Assembly: GCA_002900555.1 (NCBI GenBank)
Contig: MUGD01000010.1
Coordinates: forward strand, 1 to 33,378
Direction of reading: 5' to 3'
Length of the DNA stretch: 33,378 nucleotides
Source: Thermoplasmata archaeon M9B2D
Lineage (GTDB): Archaea; Thermoplasmatota; E2; DHVEG-1
This document shows positions 15,453 through 23,328 of the stretch, piece after piece. Both the position numbers and the translations under genes were made by a program. The notes under the pieces were generated by a model. That model did not search any database. It had not been told where the DNA came from and saw nothing but the letters and a program-made list of their open reading frames with translations. Position 1 is the stretch's first letter. Each line of letters begins with the position of its first letter.

Positions 15453-17402
15453 TTATCCCTCCCCGATTATATTTGTAAGGAGTTCTCTAAAAAGGTCCAG
15501 ATCATCACTTGAAATTGCTTTCGGAATTGGAAAGAGAATATGTTCTTTTCTATAAAGCCCCTTGAAATAGAAATTTAAGGCAGATAGAATCCCGTCTATT
15601 TCCAATGATTTTTCTTGTGATTCTATAATTGCTTTATCAACACGTTTTTTTGCATCAGTATCGTTATGATCATAATAAAAATCATATTCGAGTACGGCAA
15701 ATCTCCCTTGATCAAATGGACTAATAAAACCAAGTGCATGAATCAATTTATTTTTTTCCCCTACTTCTTCAAACATTGTGATCCAGTCTAAAAGATTTTT
15801 TTCGAAAGCTGTCCAAATAACACCACCCATTGGTAAAAACATACGCTGTCTCATTAATCGGGATGGAAATATTCTGTATTCATGTAACCAGACTATGTTG
15901 GTCATCTCTGGTTTTGAGTATACTTTTTTAAAGAATTCCTGTAAATCTTTATCATATATTTTTGAAATATTTTCAGGTGTTGCATCTAAAGCCTTTTCAA
16001 AATGTTGTTTCATGGGTCCTGCAAAGAGCGCTTTTAGAGGATCGTTTTCTTCTGAAAGAATTTTCATAAATTCACTATCTTTTAGAGTTGCAAGTTTCGG
16101 GCATCCGAGAATCAACGATGTAAGTGTTGATTTCTCAATTGTATAATCCACCATGCTTTCAATTATTTTTTTCTCGTCTTTATTGCAGATAATATCAACT
16201 ACATAATTTAATTTCATATATTTTTTCAAAATAAACTCAAAATCTTCTGCGATTCCTGGTGTTGGACTAATAAACTCAGCTAGATATTTGCGAGAAAGAA
16301 TCACGTTAGAAAATCCTATACCACGTTTTGCAATGTTAAATGACAACGTAAGGGCATCTTTTATATTTTCAAATGGTATAAACACTGCTTCCTCATCATC
16401 GAAAACTGGATTTAATCTAACTGTTGCTTGAGTAACAATAGCCGGGGGAGTTAATGATATATTTGTGAATCCGTACTCTGTTGTATATGGGTTTTGTATC
16501 TCTAAATCACTGTGTCTTCTTATATTTCCTGTATCATCAACTGTTTCGATATCAATAAAGTTATCTGCAGACCAGCCATATTTATTCCCCCATGTAGATA
16601 GTATACCTGTTGATGCGATATTTGAACATATATGCGCTCCTGCTTCTGCAACATTTGCTCGTAATCTATATTTATGTGCTTCTTTTTGAAGGTCAAATGC
16701 TGTGATACCAGCACCTACGGTGGCTGTTTGGGTTTCCGAATCAATTTCAAGTGTTTTCATCCTCAGAAGATCAATGACGATTCCTTGCTCAAGACCAAAA
16801 GCTTTAGAAAGGACTGTCGGAGCAGCCATTGATAGAAGGGTGCCTCCACTTCTTGGTAAAAAGGGAAGGTTGTTCGTATTTGCAAATTTTATTACTTTTG
16901 AAAGTTCTTCAGCGTCTTTCGGCATGACTATATAAAAATTTAAACCCGCTTCTGGAGAGATAATCGAACTGATATAGGAAGATATAATAACGGGATCATT
17001 TGTTGCCCACTCGGGTCCAACAATCTCACGTAAACCTTTTAGATTTTCATCTTCAGGGATATTTTGAAAATCATTCTCATCTAGACCTTCCGTATATTCC
17101 TTTAAAGCTTTAGCTACTTTTTCAGGACGTAATTGTGTGGCAAAATTACATTGTTTATCACAGATGCCGCAAAGAGTACAAGAATTCACTATTTCGATCA
17201 GTTTGCTTGTCGGTTTCACTTTACCTGACATCAACGATTTAAAAATCTGCATCCGTCCCTGCGGCCAATAGGCTAGAAAACCATGTTTCTTACCAGATGG
17301 ACAAACCCCTGTTCCAAGAAAATCAAATCGGCACATACCACAATGGGAGCCTTTTTTCGCAATAGTCATAGCCTCGTCAAATTTTACATTTCCGACTAAC
17401 AT
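15453..17402 (-). CDS. Fe-S/FAD-linked oxidoreductase of the VAO/PCMH type
   Basis: A 649-residue fusion. The N-terminus carries two cysteine groups, C21-x2-C24-x9-C34 and C75-x2-C78-x2-C81-x3-C85, the second a clear [4Fe-4S] motif. Then comes a PCMH-type FAD domain with PRSGGT (183-188) and a GAGITAFDLQ loop, followed by a C-terminal half like vanillyl-alcohol oxidase/4-cresol dehydrogenase. Clusters placed before the FAD domain differ from the GlpC-like C-terminal layout common in bacteria. The enzyme probably oxidises an alcohol, hydroxy acid or phenol and passes electrons through the cluster. I chose ATG 17402, since GAGGGA lies 7 nt upstream; ATG 17417 is the longer option. First clear gene of the LuxC/LuxE/SCP2 operon. 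Confidence 0.85.
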   Translation of the reverse strand: MLVGNVKFDEAMTIAKKGSHCGMCRFDFLGTGVCPSGKKHGFLAYWPQGRMQIFKSLMSGKVKPTSKLIEIVNSCTLCGICDKQCNFATQLRPEKVAKALKEYTEGLDENDFQNIPEDENLKGLREIVGPEWATNDPVIISSYISSIISPEAGLNFYIVMPKDAEELSKVIKFANTNNLPFLPRSGGTLLSMAAPTVLSKAFGLEQGIVIDLLRMKTLEIDSETQTATVGAGITAFDLQKEAHKYRLRANVAEAGAHICSNIASTGILSTWGNKYGWSADNFIDIETVDDTGNIRRHSDLEIQNPYTTEYGFTNISLTPPAIVTQATVRLNPVFDDEEAVFIPFENIKDALTLSFNIAKRGIGFSNVILSRKYLAEFISPTPGIAEDFEFILKKYMKLNYVVDIICNKDEKKIIESMVDYTIEKSTLTSLILGCPKLATLKDSEFMKILSEENDPLKALFAGPMKQHFEKALDATPENISKIYDKDLQEFFKKVYSKPEMTNIVWLHEYRIFPSRLMRQRMFLPMGGVIWTAFEKNLLDWITMFEEVGEKNKLIHALGFISPFDQGRFAVLEYDFYYDHNDTDAKKRVDKAIIESQEKSLEIDGILSALNFYFKGLYRKEHILFPIPKAISSDDLDLFRELLTNIIGEG

Positions 17403-17436
17403 TGTTTTTTCCCTCATTATTTATTTTTTTGATTCC

Positions 17437-17586
17437 CTACTTTTTTCTTCTGAACCCATATGTTCTCTGATTAAGTAAGGTTATATATTGGGGCAATTGT
17501 ATGGATACACCTTGCCGTGTTTTGTTTTCCTGCAATTTCTGAACCATTGAACGACGACAAATTCTACCCCGAACAAATACATTCAT
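17437..17586 (-). pseudogene. 49-residue basic ORF, possible AbrB-domain remnant or leader peptide
   Basis: In the 357-bp gap before the Fe-S/FAD gene, a minus-strand frame of 49 codons begins at ATG 17586 and ends 35 nt before 17402. The stretch VQKLQENKTRQGVSIQLPQY resembles the first strands of SpoVT/AbrB DNA-binding domains. The rest of such a domain is missing, and the end (FRRKK) is simply basic. A GAGGAG site lies about 20 nt upstream, too far for ideal initiation. It may be a decayed regulator of the operon, a short leader peptide, or chance. Confidence 0.3.
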
Positions 17587-17759
17587 TGCATCTTGAAAGA
17601 CAGTCTCCTCTTAAATCTTTTCTATGATTTTTTAGGAAAAATAATCATTTTGTCTGATTTTTTTTAATTTAAAACTGACAGAAGTATTATTCGTTTCTCT
17701 CATTGCAGAGAAAATTTATTTAATAATTTACAATATAACACCATATTGTTGATATCGTT
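17587..17759. other. AT-rich intergenic stretch with a possible operon promoter
   Basis: Together with the small ORF at 17437-17586, this fills the gap between the Fe-S/FAD gene (minus) and the hydrolase pseudogene (plus). It holds a minus-strand TTTTAAATTA box near 17665-17675, suitable for the LuxC/LuxE operon, and long T runs. I see no further gene in it. Confidence 0.35.
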
Positions 17760-19099
17760 ATGAAAATAAAGGAGATGAAACACATTGCATGTTGCATTGT
17801 CGTCATTGTTCATGCAAAATCGGTATTACCTGGTTGTATAGATGAACAACAACCACCTGTGAAAGCCTAGACGATATCGCTGCTGATATTGTCATGCTTC
17901 TTATGGAAAAAATTTTACCGGTGTGTGTAATTTTTTCGATGTCTCAATTACCTCACAAATTACTATTGAAGGGTTTCAAAATATCTGGACGCAGCAGGTT
18001 ATCGTTCCGAATGGTAATATCACAGGAATTGGAAACTCAAGAGTGACAAATGAATCTGGGTATGCTGTTGTATACGTTACCTGTAATTTTAGCAAAACCA
18101 ATGTTCTTGACGTGAAGATTTCATTTAACGATCAACAGAAAGTCGTTGGATTACTGGTCGTACCAACACAGGAGGAATTTTCCTATTCACCTTTGTCTTA
18201 TGCAAATCTAAGTGGTTTCACTGAGACAAATGTTACGAGCGGTACAGGACAATGGGAATTACCAGGGACGTTAACTGTTCCGAAGGGGGCGGGTCCATTT
18301 CCCGCCGTTATTCTGGTACATGGGTATGGACCAAATAATCGAGATGAAACCTATGGTTCCAATAAACCCTTTAAGGATGTCGCTTGGGGTCTTGCATCAA
18401 AAGGTATTGTGGTGTTTCGCTATGAGAAACGGACAAAACAATACCCTGAAGAATCTGCAGCGATTCAAAACTTCACGGTTCAGGATGAGATTATTGATGA
18501 TGTCATAGCTGCGGTACATATGTTAAACAAAACCTTTGTTGTGAATCAGTCACAGATTTTTATTTTGGGCCATAACTTGGGGGGATGATGGCCCCACGCA
18601 TTGGCTTACAGGACGCTTGAATCGCTGGATTGATTCTCTTGGCAGCACCGACCCGCCCTCTTGAGGACCTGATATTAGAGCAGACTCGATATCTTGCGAA
18701 TCTTTCTGGTATCAATCAATCTGAAGAGATTAGGGAGCTTGAGCAACTTGTGATAAAAATTAAGAATTTGGATTTCAATGAAAGTGAGTTTGTTCTTGGT
18801 GCTCCAAAATCGTATTGGGCAGATTTGGCAACATATGATCCCGTACAAGAAGCGCAAGCAGTACACATTCCTTTGTTGATTCTCCAAGGCAGACGGGATT
18901 ATCAGGTTACGATGACAGATTTTTCTCGATGAAATCAAACGTTTTTTGGAAATGCGACTGTCGCATTAAAACCTATGCAGCATTAAATCATCTTTTTGTG
19001 TCTGGGACTGGTACGCCGACGAATACGGAGTATTTGATCGAGGGGCACGTTGATGAAGAAGTTATTTCAGATATTGCATTCTGGATAACAAATCGATAA
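17760..19099 (+). pseudogene. Decayed alpha/beta-hydrolase lipoprotein (DUF3887-like plus hydrolase)
   Basis: The pieces of one protein are spread over several frames. A lipoprotein signal (MKHIACCIVVIV, then LPGC) ends at TAG 17868-17870. A DUF3887-like domain and the hydrolase N-half run in the frame 17923-18588 (VILVHGYGPNNRDE, VFRYEKRTKQYP). The nucleophile elbow reads GHNLGG, where GHSLGG is expected, and a frameshift follows at once. The next frame gives MMAPRIGLQDA, then TGA, then LILLAAPTRPLED and LLILQGRRDY. A TGA (expected Trp) and a further frameshift near 18930-18975 precede ALNHLFVSGTG, which keeps the catalytic His. With several frameshifts, nonsense codons and a Ser-to-Asn change, it cannot make an active hydrolase. 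Confidence 0.87.
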
Positions 19100-19208
19100 A
19101 GGCGTTCGGAAAAACCATCTCTATTTTCTCTTCGATATCACCGATATGCTGATTTAATAACCAACGTGTCTGTTAGTACTTTACTTCTTGTTTCAAATTT
19201 GAAGACCG

Positions 19209-20015
19209 TTATGTAGGTAATCCTTCTGCCTTTAATGCGAATCCAGAGACAAAGAGAAACGATTTCCGATCATTTATTGGCGGGATGTTAATGGTGATTC
19301 CGGTAAACCCACTTAGGTTCACCGCATAGGATTCAGCTCCAACGGTGACTCGTTGGAAACCCTCGGTCCCTAAAGCGGATATTGTTCCATTGTTCAGAGA
19401 TAATAACCCTTTTGGTGAAAGTATTCTAAAAGGAATCAAATTAGTAAATAACATCGTCAGTACAAAAAACGGTAGAAATATCAACAGAATGATAAGTGCC
19501 ACAATTACACTAGACGTGTTTTTTACCATGTTAACGATTCCTTCCAAGATTTCTAACGCCAACCACCATGCCACTAACCCTTCGCCTCTTGCATGGAAAT
19601 AGCAGAAGCTATTTGAGATATTCTCGTCAGCTAAACCAGGGAATTGGTACGGTAGTGTTGTTTGTTCTAACAAGGATAAACAAAGAGGATTGGGAGATAT
19701 TTTTTGGTAGTGTTCACCAAAAATTCCTTTTTCGTTCAGAAACGCTTCATATTTTAAAATCGCCTGATAATCATTTCTTTCCTGTGCATCGTATAACTTA
19801 CAAAGATACTGTCGTATCTCTTCAGCTTCAGGAACTGTTACCATGGTCTTGATTTGTTTTGTTTGCCTCCCAAGATGATGGTTCACCTCGATGGTAACAA
19901 GATCGTTTTTTATTGACAGGAGGTTATGTTGCGGTGAGGCGAGCGCAGGAGTAAAGCCTGTCGCAACAACAAGTACAGCTGCTAAGAGACTTATGAGTAT
20001 GATTTTTTTGTTCAT
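19209..20015 (-). CDS. Secreted/membrane protein of unknown function
   Basis: A 268-residue protein with a clear N-terminal signal peptide (IILISLLAAVLVVATGF, cleavage near ALAS). An outward domain of about 130 residues includes charged helices (VPEAEEIRQYLCKLYDAQERND). A hydrophobic pair follows (about 168-196, SSVIVALIILLIFLPFFVLTML), then a beta-rich Ser/Gly C-terminus. A GAGAGG site lies 6 nt before ATG 20015. I do not recognise a family. It stands alone between a pseudogene and a divergent PKD-domain gene, in a region of exported proteins. Cell-surface location is the only confident inference. Confidence 0.7.
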   Translation of the reverse strand: MNKKIILISLLAAVLVVATGFTPALASPQHNLLSIKNDLVTIEVNHHLGRQTKQIKTMVTVPEAEEIRQYLCKLYDAQERNDYQAILKYEAFLNEKGIFGEHYQKISPNPLCLSLLEQTTLPYQFPGLADENISNSFCYFHARGEGLVAWWLALEILEGIVNMVKNTSSVIVALIILLIFLPFFVLTMLFTNLIPFRILSPKGLLSLNNGTISALGTEGFQRVTVGAESYAVNLSGFTGITINIPPINDRKSFLFVSGFALKAEGLPT

Positions 20016-20146
20016 TTTTTCCTCTCTATTGAATATTAATCGGCATCCTCTATTTAACTCTTTATATGTTTTACTTCGGTTAAATATAAAACGAACTGAT
20101 GCGTTTTATTCGCGAAAACGTATGGAATGCCATAAATTTTTATCCC

Positions 20147-20165
20147 TTTAAAAACATTTAAATGT
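20147..20165 (+). promoter_or_regulatory. Archaeal promoter of the PKD-domain gene
   Basis: The sequence AAAAACATTTAAATG is a good BRE (purine-rich) plus TATA box about 40 nt before the ATG at 20202. It predicts a leader of about 17 nt that includes the SD site. Nearly the same box (AAAACATTTAAATTAG) stands before the next secreted gene at 21884. Confidence 0.6.
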
Positions 20166-20201
20166 CCATCAGTAATATTGTATAGAAAGGAAGGACGTTA
20201 C

Positions 20202-21734
20202 ATGAGTCAGAGCCCGCTTGGAAAAAATCTTGGAAAATATTTTTTTATTTATGTCTTGTGTTTTTTGTTTTTTTGCACCAGTTTGCATACTGCGATGGGT
20301 GAAAGCGCTCAAACGTGTTTTGTAGCATCAAATCGTGGTTCAAATCGTCATCGTAGCGACGGGGGAGACATCCCGACGTGGTCTGTGGGGGATCAATGGG
20401 TGTACAACGTCGATCCTCTTTACTTTTCAATTCCCAATGCCTCATTTTCTGGGTCTATTCAAAATTTCAAACAAAAGGTTATTGAAATGACGGATGGATG
20501 GTATCTGATGGAGATCACCGGTCAGATTAGCGGACAAATCATAATCAACGGTGTCCCAGGGCAACTTACCGGTCAGATTACTGGTGAATCTTCCGCCCGT
20601 GTTTCTGATCTTGCCGAAGGAACTACTGATCTTTATTCCCAGGGGACGATTACTATGCTTTTCGTACCGTTCCCCTATGAAATGAATGTTGTTACCAGCT
20701 CCTCCCCTTCACTTGAGTTGTATGATTTTCCTTTGTTTGTTGGGGAACAATGGCAACTTGCCGGCATGACCTCCGTCTCAGGCTCTTTTAATGTCCAAGG
20801 GGTGTACGAGCAATCATTTAACGAAAGCCAATGGATCGACGAAACCGGCACCTGTATTCAGGAAAAATCGATAACCGTTCCCGCAGGAACCTTTCAGTGT
20901 TATGAGATTGGACGATCACGTTCAGAGAATCAGGCTTGGTATTCGACTGATGCTGGAAATATCGTACAATCTACCATCGATCAAAGCGATGAGAACATGA
21001 CCATTCAATTAGTTCTTAGCCTTCAATCAATTACCACTGCTGTGCAGCCAATCACTATTTCAGAGGACATCATGCCAGCGATGGTCGCCCCTGGTGTATC
21101 TGTTGTTGTTTCTGGTCAGGCGATCTCATCTAGCTCTGGTAGTCCAATTCAAAATGGCGTTATCACTCTGCAGATTCCCGTGACGGGAGACAGCTGGACC
21201 ACGACAACGAACTCTGCTGGGTTTTATTCCATGGTTATCGACGCACCGACCATGAGCGATGATACGCTCTCTGGCAGAGAGACCGGCTCTGGAGGTGTTA
21301 TTGTCCATTGCACAAGCGGGAGTCTTTTTGGGTATCGGGTGCGAACGTTAACGACAGTTCATGACACTGCACCAACCCTTCCTTCCATCCAAGGCCCAGT
21401 GCAAGGAAAAATTCGTGTCTCCTATCCCTATACTTTTATGTCGATGGACTTGGAAAACGATGAAGTGTTTTACTTTGTTGACTGGGGTGATGAGACCAAC
21501 AGCAGCTGGGTTGGTCCTTCTGCTTCAAACGAGGCGATAACTTTAAGTCACACGTATCAAAAAAAGGGAAGTTACCTTATAAAGGTAAAAGCCAGGGACG
21601 TTTTTTATGCGGAGAGCGACTGGGGGACTCTTGAGGTCAGCATGCCAAAACTCTCGTCATCGCTTGTTTCTTTGAAATGTTTGGAAAGATTTCCATTTCT
21701 ATTCAACCTGCTACAGTATCTCCTGCTGCGGTGA
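20202..21734 (+). CDS. Secreted PKD-domain surface protein
   Basis: A 510-residue protein from ATG 20202, which has GGAAGGA 7 nt upstream; the frame is open to a TTG 8 codons earlier. A signal peptide (FFIYVLCFLFFCTSL) is followed by a long beta-rich region starting WSVGDQWVYNVDP. Next comes a carboxypeptidase-regulatory-like/Ig-like segment (AMVAPGVSVVVSGQAI, then TTTNSAGFYSMVI), and a PKD domain (FVDWGDETNSSWVGP, LSHTYQKKGSYLIKVKARD). The end is LERFPFLFNLLQYLL, an aromatic/Leu tail that may anchor or sort the protein. Likely a cell-surface or adhesion protein; no catalytic motif seen. Confidence 0.82.
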   Translation: MSQSPLGKNLGKYFFIYVLCFLFFCTSLHTAMGESAQTCFVASNRGSNRHRSDGGDIPTWSVGDQWVYNVDPLYFSIPNASFSGSIQNFKQKVIEMTDGWYLMEITGQISGQIIINGVPGQLTGQITGESSARVSDLAEGTTDLYSQGTITMLFVPFPYEMNVVTSSSPSLELYDFPLFVGEQWQLAGMTSVSGSFNVQGVYEQSFNESQWIDETGTCIQEKSITVPAGTFQCYEIGRSRSENQAWYSTDAGNIVQSTIDQSDENMTIQLVLSLQSITTAVQPITISEDIMPAMVAPGVSVVVSGQAISSSSGSPIQNGVITLQIPVTGDSWTTTTNSAGFYSMVIDAPTMSDDTLSGRETGSGGVIVHCTSGSLFGYRVRTLTTVHDTAPTLPSIQGPVQGKIRVSYPYTFMSMDLENDEVFYFVDWGDETNSSWVGPSASNEAITLSHTYQKKGSYLIKVKARDVFYAESDWGTLEVSMPKLSSSLVSLKCLERFPFLFNLLQYLLLR

Positions 21735-21883
21735 CCTGTCGTTGTTGTATAGAAATTTTCGATTCTTCCGGTACCTCTCAATACCGTCAGAATTTCATTT
21801 TTTCTTCAACACTCATAATTAAAAAATCCGCGTTATCTTAAGTTTTGTTAATAGATTGACGAACAATATTTTTATTTATGACA

Positions 21884-21899
21884 AAACATTTAAATTAGT
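21884..21899 (+). promoter_or_regulatory. Archaeal promoter of the gingipain-like gene
   Basis: AAAACATTTAAATTAG is a BRE/TATA box whose expected start point (about 21916) lies just before a GAGAGG SD site at 21918-21923. This supports initiation near 21933, not at the TTG further downstream. Confidence 0.6.
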
Positions 21900-21932
21900 A
21901 TTCTGCATTGATACACAGAGAGGATTGATTTC

Positions 21933-23171
21933 ATCAGATTAAGAATCGTCGGTATCGTACTCTTCATCTTACTGTTGCTTGGTAACCCAGTCGGTGTCGG
22001 GTATGCAGAAACACAGAAGAGCGTTCTCATATACAAGACCGGATCCCTCTGCCAGATTCAAGGAAATGATCATATCGTAGTGGTTATTGATGCACAACTA
22101 TATCCTTGGATACAAAAGAGATTCACTCGATATCTCAACGAGGTACAGGAGCGTTTCCCCGTGGAATTTTCCATACTGAAAGTCAATGGTCTTCGCAGTC
22201 AGGATACTATCACCCCCGCAGAACTCAGAGGCTCCTTACAGAAAGAATATGCAATGAATGATACAGTAGGGGCATTGCTTGTTGGACAGATTCCCTATGC
22301 ATTATGGAAACAAGGTGTTGGGAACAACAGTGGTGTGTTAAGTGTGTTCTACGAGGATCTGGATGGTGAGTTTAAGGATACAGATGCAGATGGTTTTTAC
22401 GATTATCATAGCTTTGGTCCTCAGGAAGGTCCTGAGATTTGGTTGTGCTGGATGCGACCACCGATAATAGGACAAGCGTTCTTCATGAACAGATTTTTGG
22501 AAAAAACTCATAACTATTATACCGGTGAGATACGCATAGCGAAAAACGCATTTGTCGCATGTCATGAGGATTACGATAACAATTTCTACGGACCTATCGG
22601 CGTCGTCCCTGTCTTACAGGATATTTATGGTACTGCTTATGTCGATACGGATGGAGAGGAAACTGACATAACGATAGATGGTGAAATCTGGCGGCAGCTC
22701 CGTCGTAATCGATATGAGATTTTTGACACATGGCAGCATGCCAATTTCCGATATCAAGCGTGGGACTCTGGTGGGTTTTCTTCATTGAAGATCCTTTGTC
22801 TATCCAACGGCGCTCTTATGACATTTCTATACGGGTGTCATAGCGCGGATTTCTGGGAAGCACCAGGAACCACACCATTGAATGTTAACATCGCGGTTTC
22901 CTATGTGTTTGGACGCTCCATTGGTCAGGCTGCCAGTGGGACCTCGTGGAGTTATGGGACCGAATATAAATATATGGTATATGAAGCGATGCGGGATTAC
23001 AACGCATATCTTGGGAACGCCTGGTTTGCGATGGAATCGTATGTCGAGACCGCTTCGTTTGTCCACGAGCGATATCCTGATCGGGACCCCCATACCGAAT
23101 GCGCAGGAAACAGCCTAATCGGCAACCCGTTTCTTTATGTAAATTACGAAACAATAGAGAGAATTAGTTAA
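21933..23171 (+). CDS. Secreted caspase-fold (gingipain/C25-like) protein with atypical start codon
   Basis: The frame reads RLRIVGIVLFILLLLGNPVGVGYAE, a full signal peptide written here in two parts (RLRIVGIVLFILLLL, then GNPVGVGYAE), before a 390-residue body. No ATG, GTG or TTG precedes the signal peptide in frame. ATC at 21933, 9 nt after GAGAGG, stands where ATG is expected. A TTG at 21975 would cut the signal. The body has a Cys/His pair typical of C25-type peptidases: His in DTWQHANF and Cys in FLYGCHSADF, 33 residues apart, the same spacing as in gingipain R. DxDxDG-like acidic loops (DTDADGFYD) may bind Ca2+. Either translated from ATC or silenced by loss of its start. Confidence 0.68.
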   Translation: MRLRIVGIVLFILLLLGNPVGVGYAETQKSVLIYKTGSLCQIQGNDHIVVVIDAQLYPWIQKRFTRYLNEVQERFPVEFSILKVNGLRSQDTITPAELRGSLQKEYAMNDTVGALLVGQIPYALWKQGVGNNSGVLSVFYEDLDGEFKDTDADGFYDYHSFGPQEGPEIWLCWMRPPIIGQAFFMNRFLEKTHNYYTGEIRIAKNAFVACHEDYDNNFYGPIGVVPVLQDIYGTAYVDTDGEETDITIDGEIWRQLRRNRYEIFDTWQHANFRYQAWDSGGFSSLKILCLSNGALMTFLYGCHSADFWEAPGTTPLNVNIAVSYVFGRSIGQAASGTSWSYGTEYKYMVYEAMRDYNAYLGNAWFAMESYVETASFVHERYPDRDPHTECAGNSLIGNPFLYVNYETIERIS

Positions 23172-23251
23172 ATCTTTATTTTTTTAAGCAAATACTATTT
23201 CTTTGTACAAAAAATAAAAAGATACCTTTTAATTCTCATGTACTCGTAAGA

Positions 23252-23262
23252 GATATATAAGG
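23252..23262 (+). promoter_or_regulatory. TATA box for the SBP-kinase operon
   Basis: GATATATAAGG lies 67-77 nt before the ATG at 23329, giving a predicted leader of about 45 nt. It is the only good box in the 157-bp gap after the gingipain-like gene and would drive the binding protein, kinase and receiver genes. Confidence 0.5.
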
Positions 23263-23328
23263 ATAATGAAATGAACCTATTCAGCATTGAATCTTACGTA
23301 ATGTATATATTCAATAGTTAGGTAGAAC

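Noticed and set aside
21650..21840. A frameshift in AAAA at about 21650 would extend the PKD protein in another frame (FGKISISIQPATVSP).
   Set aside because: The original frame ends in a sensible Phe/Leu-rich tail (LERFPFLFNLLQYLL) right after the PKD domain, whereas the alternative frame gives low-quality sequence.
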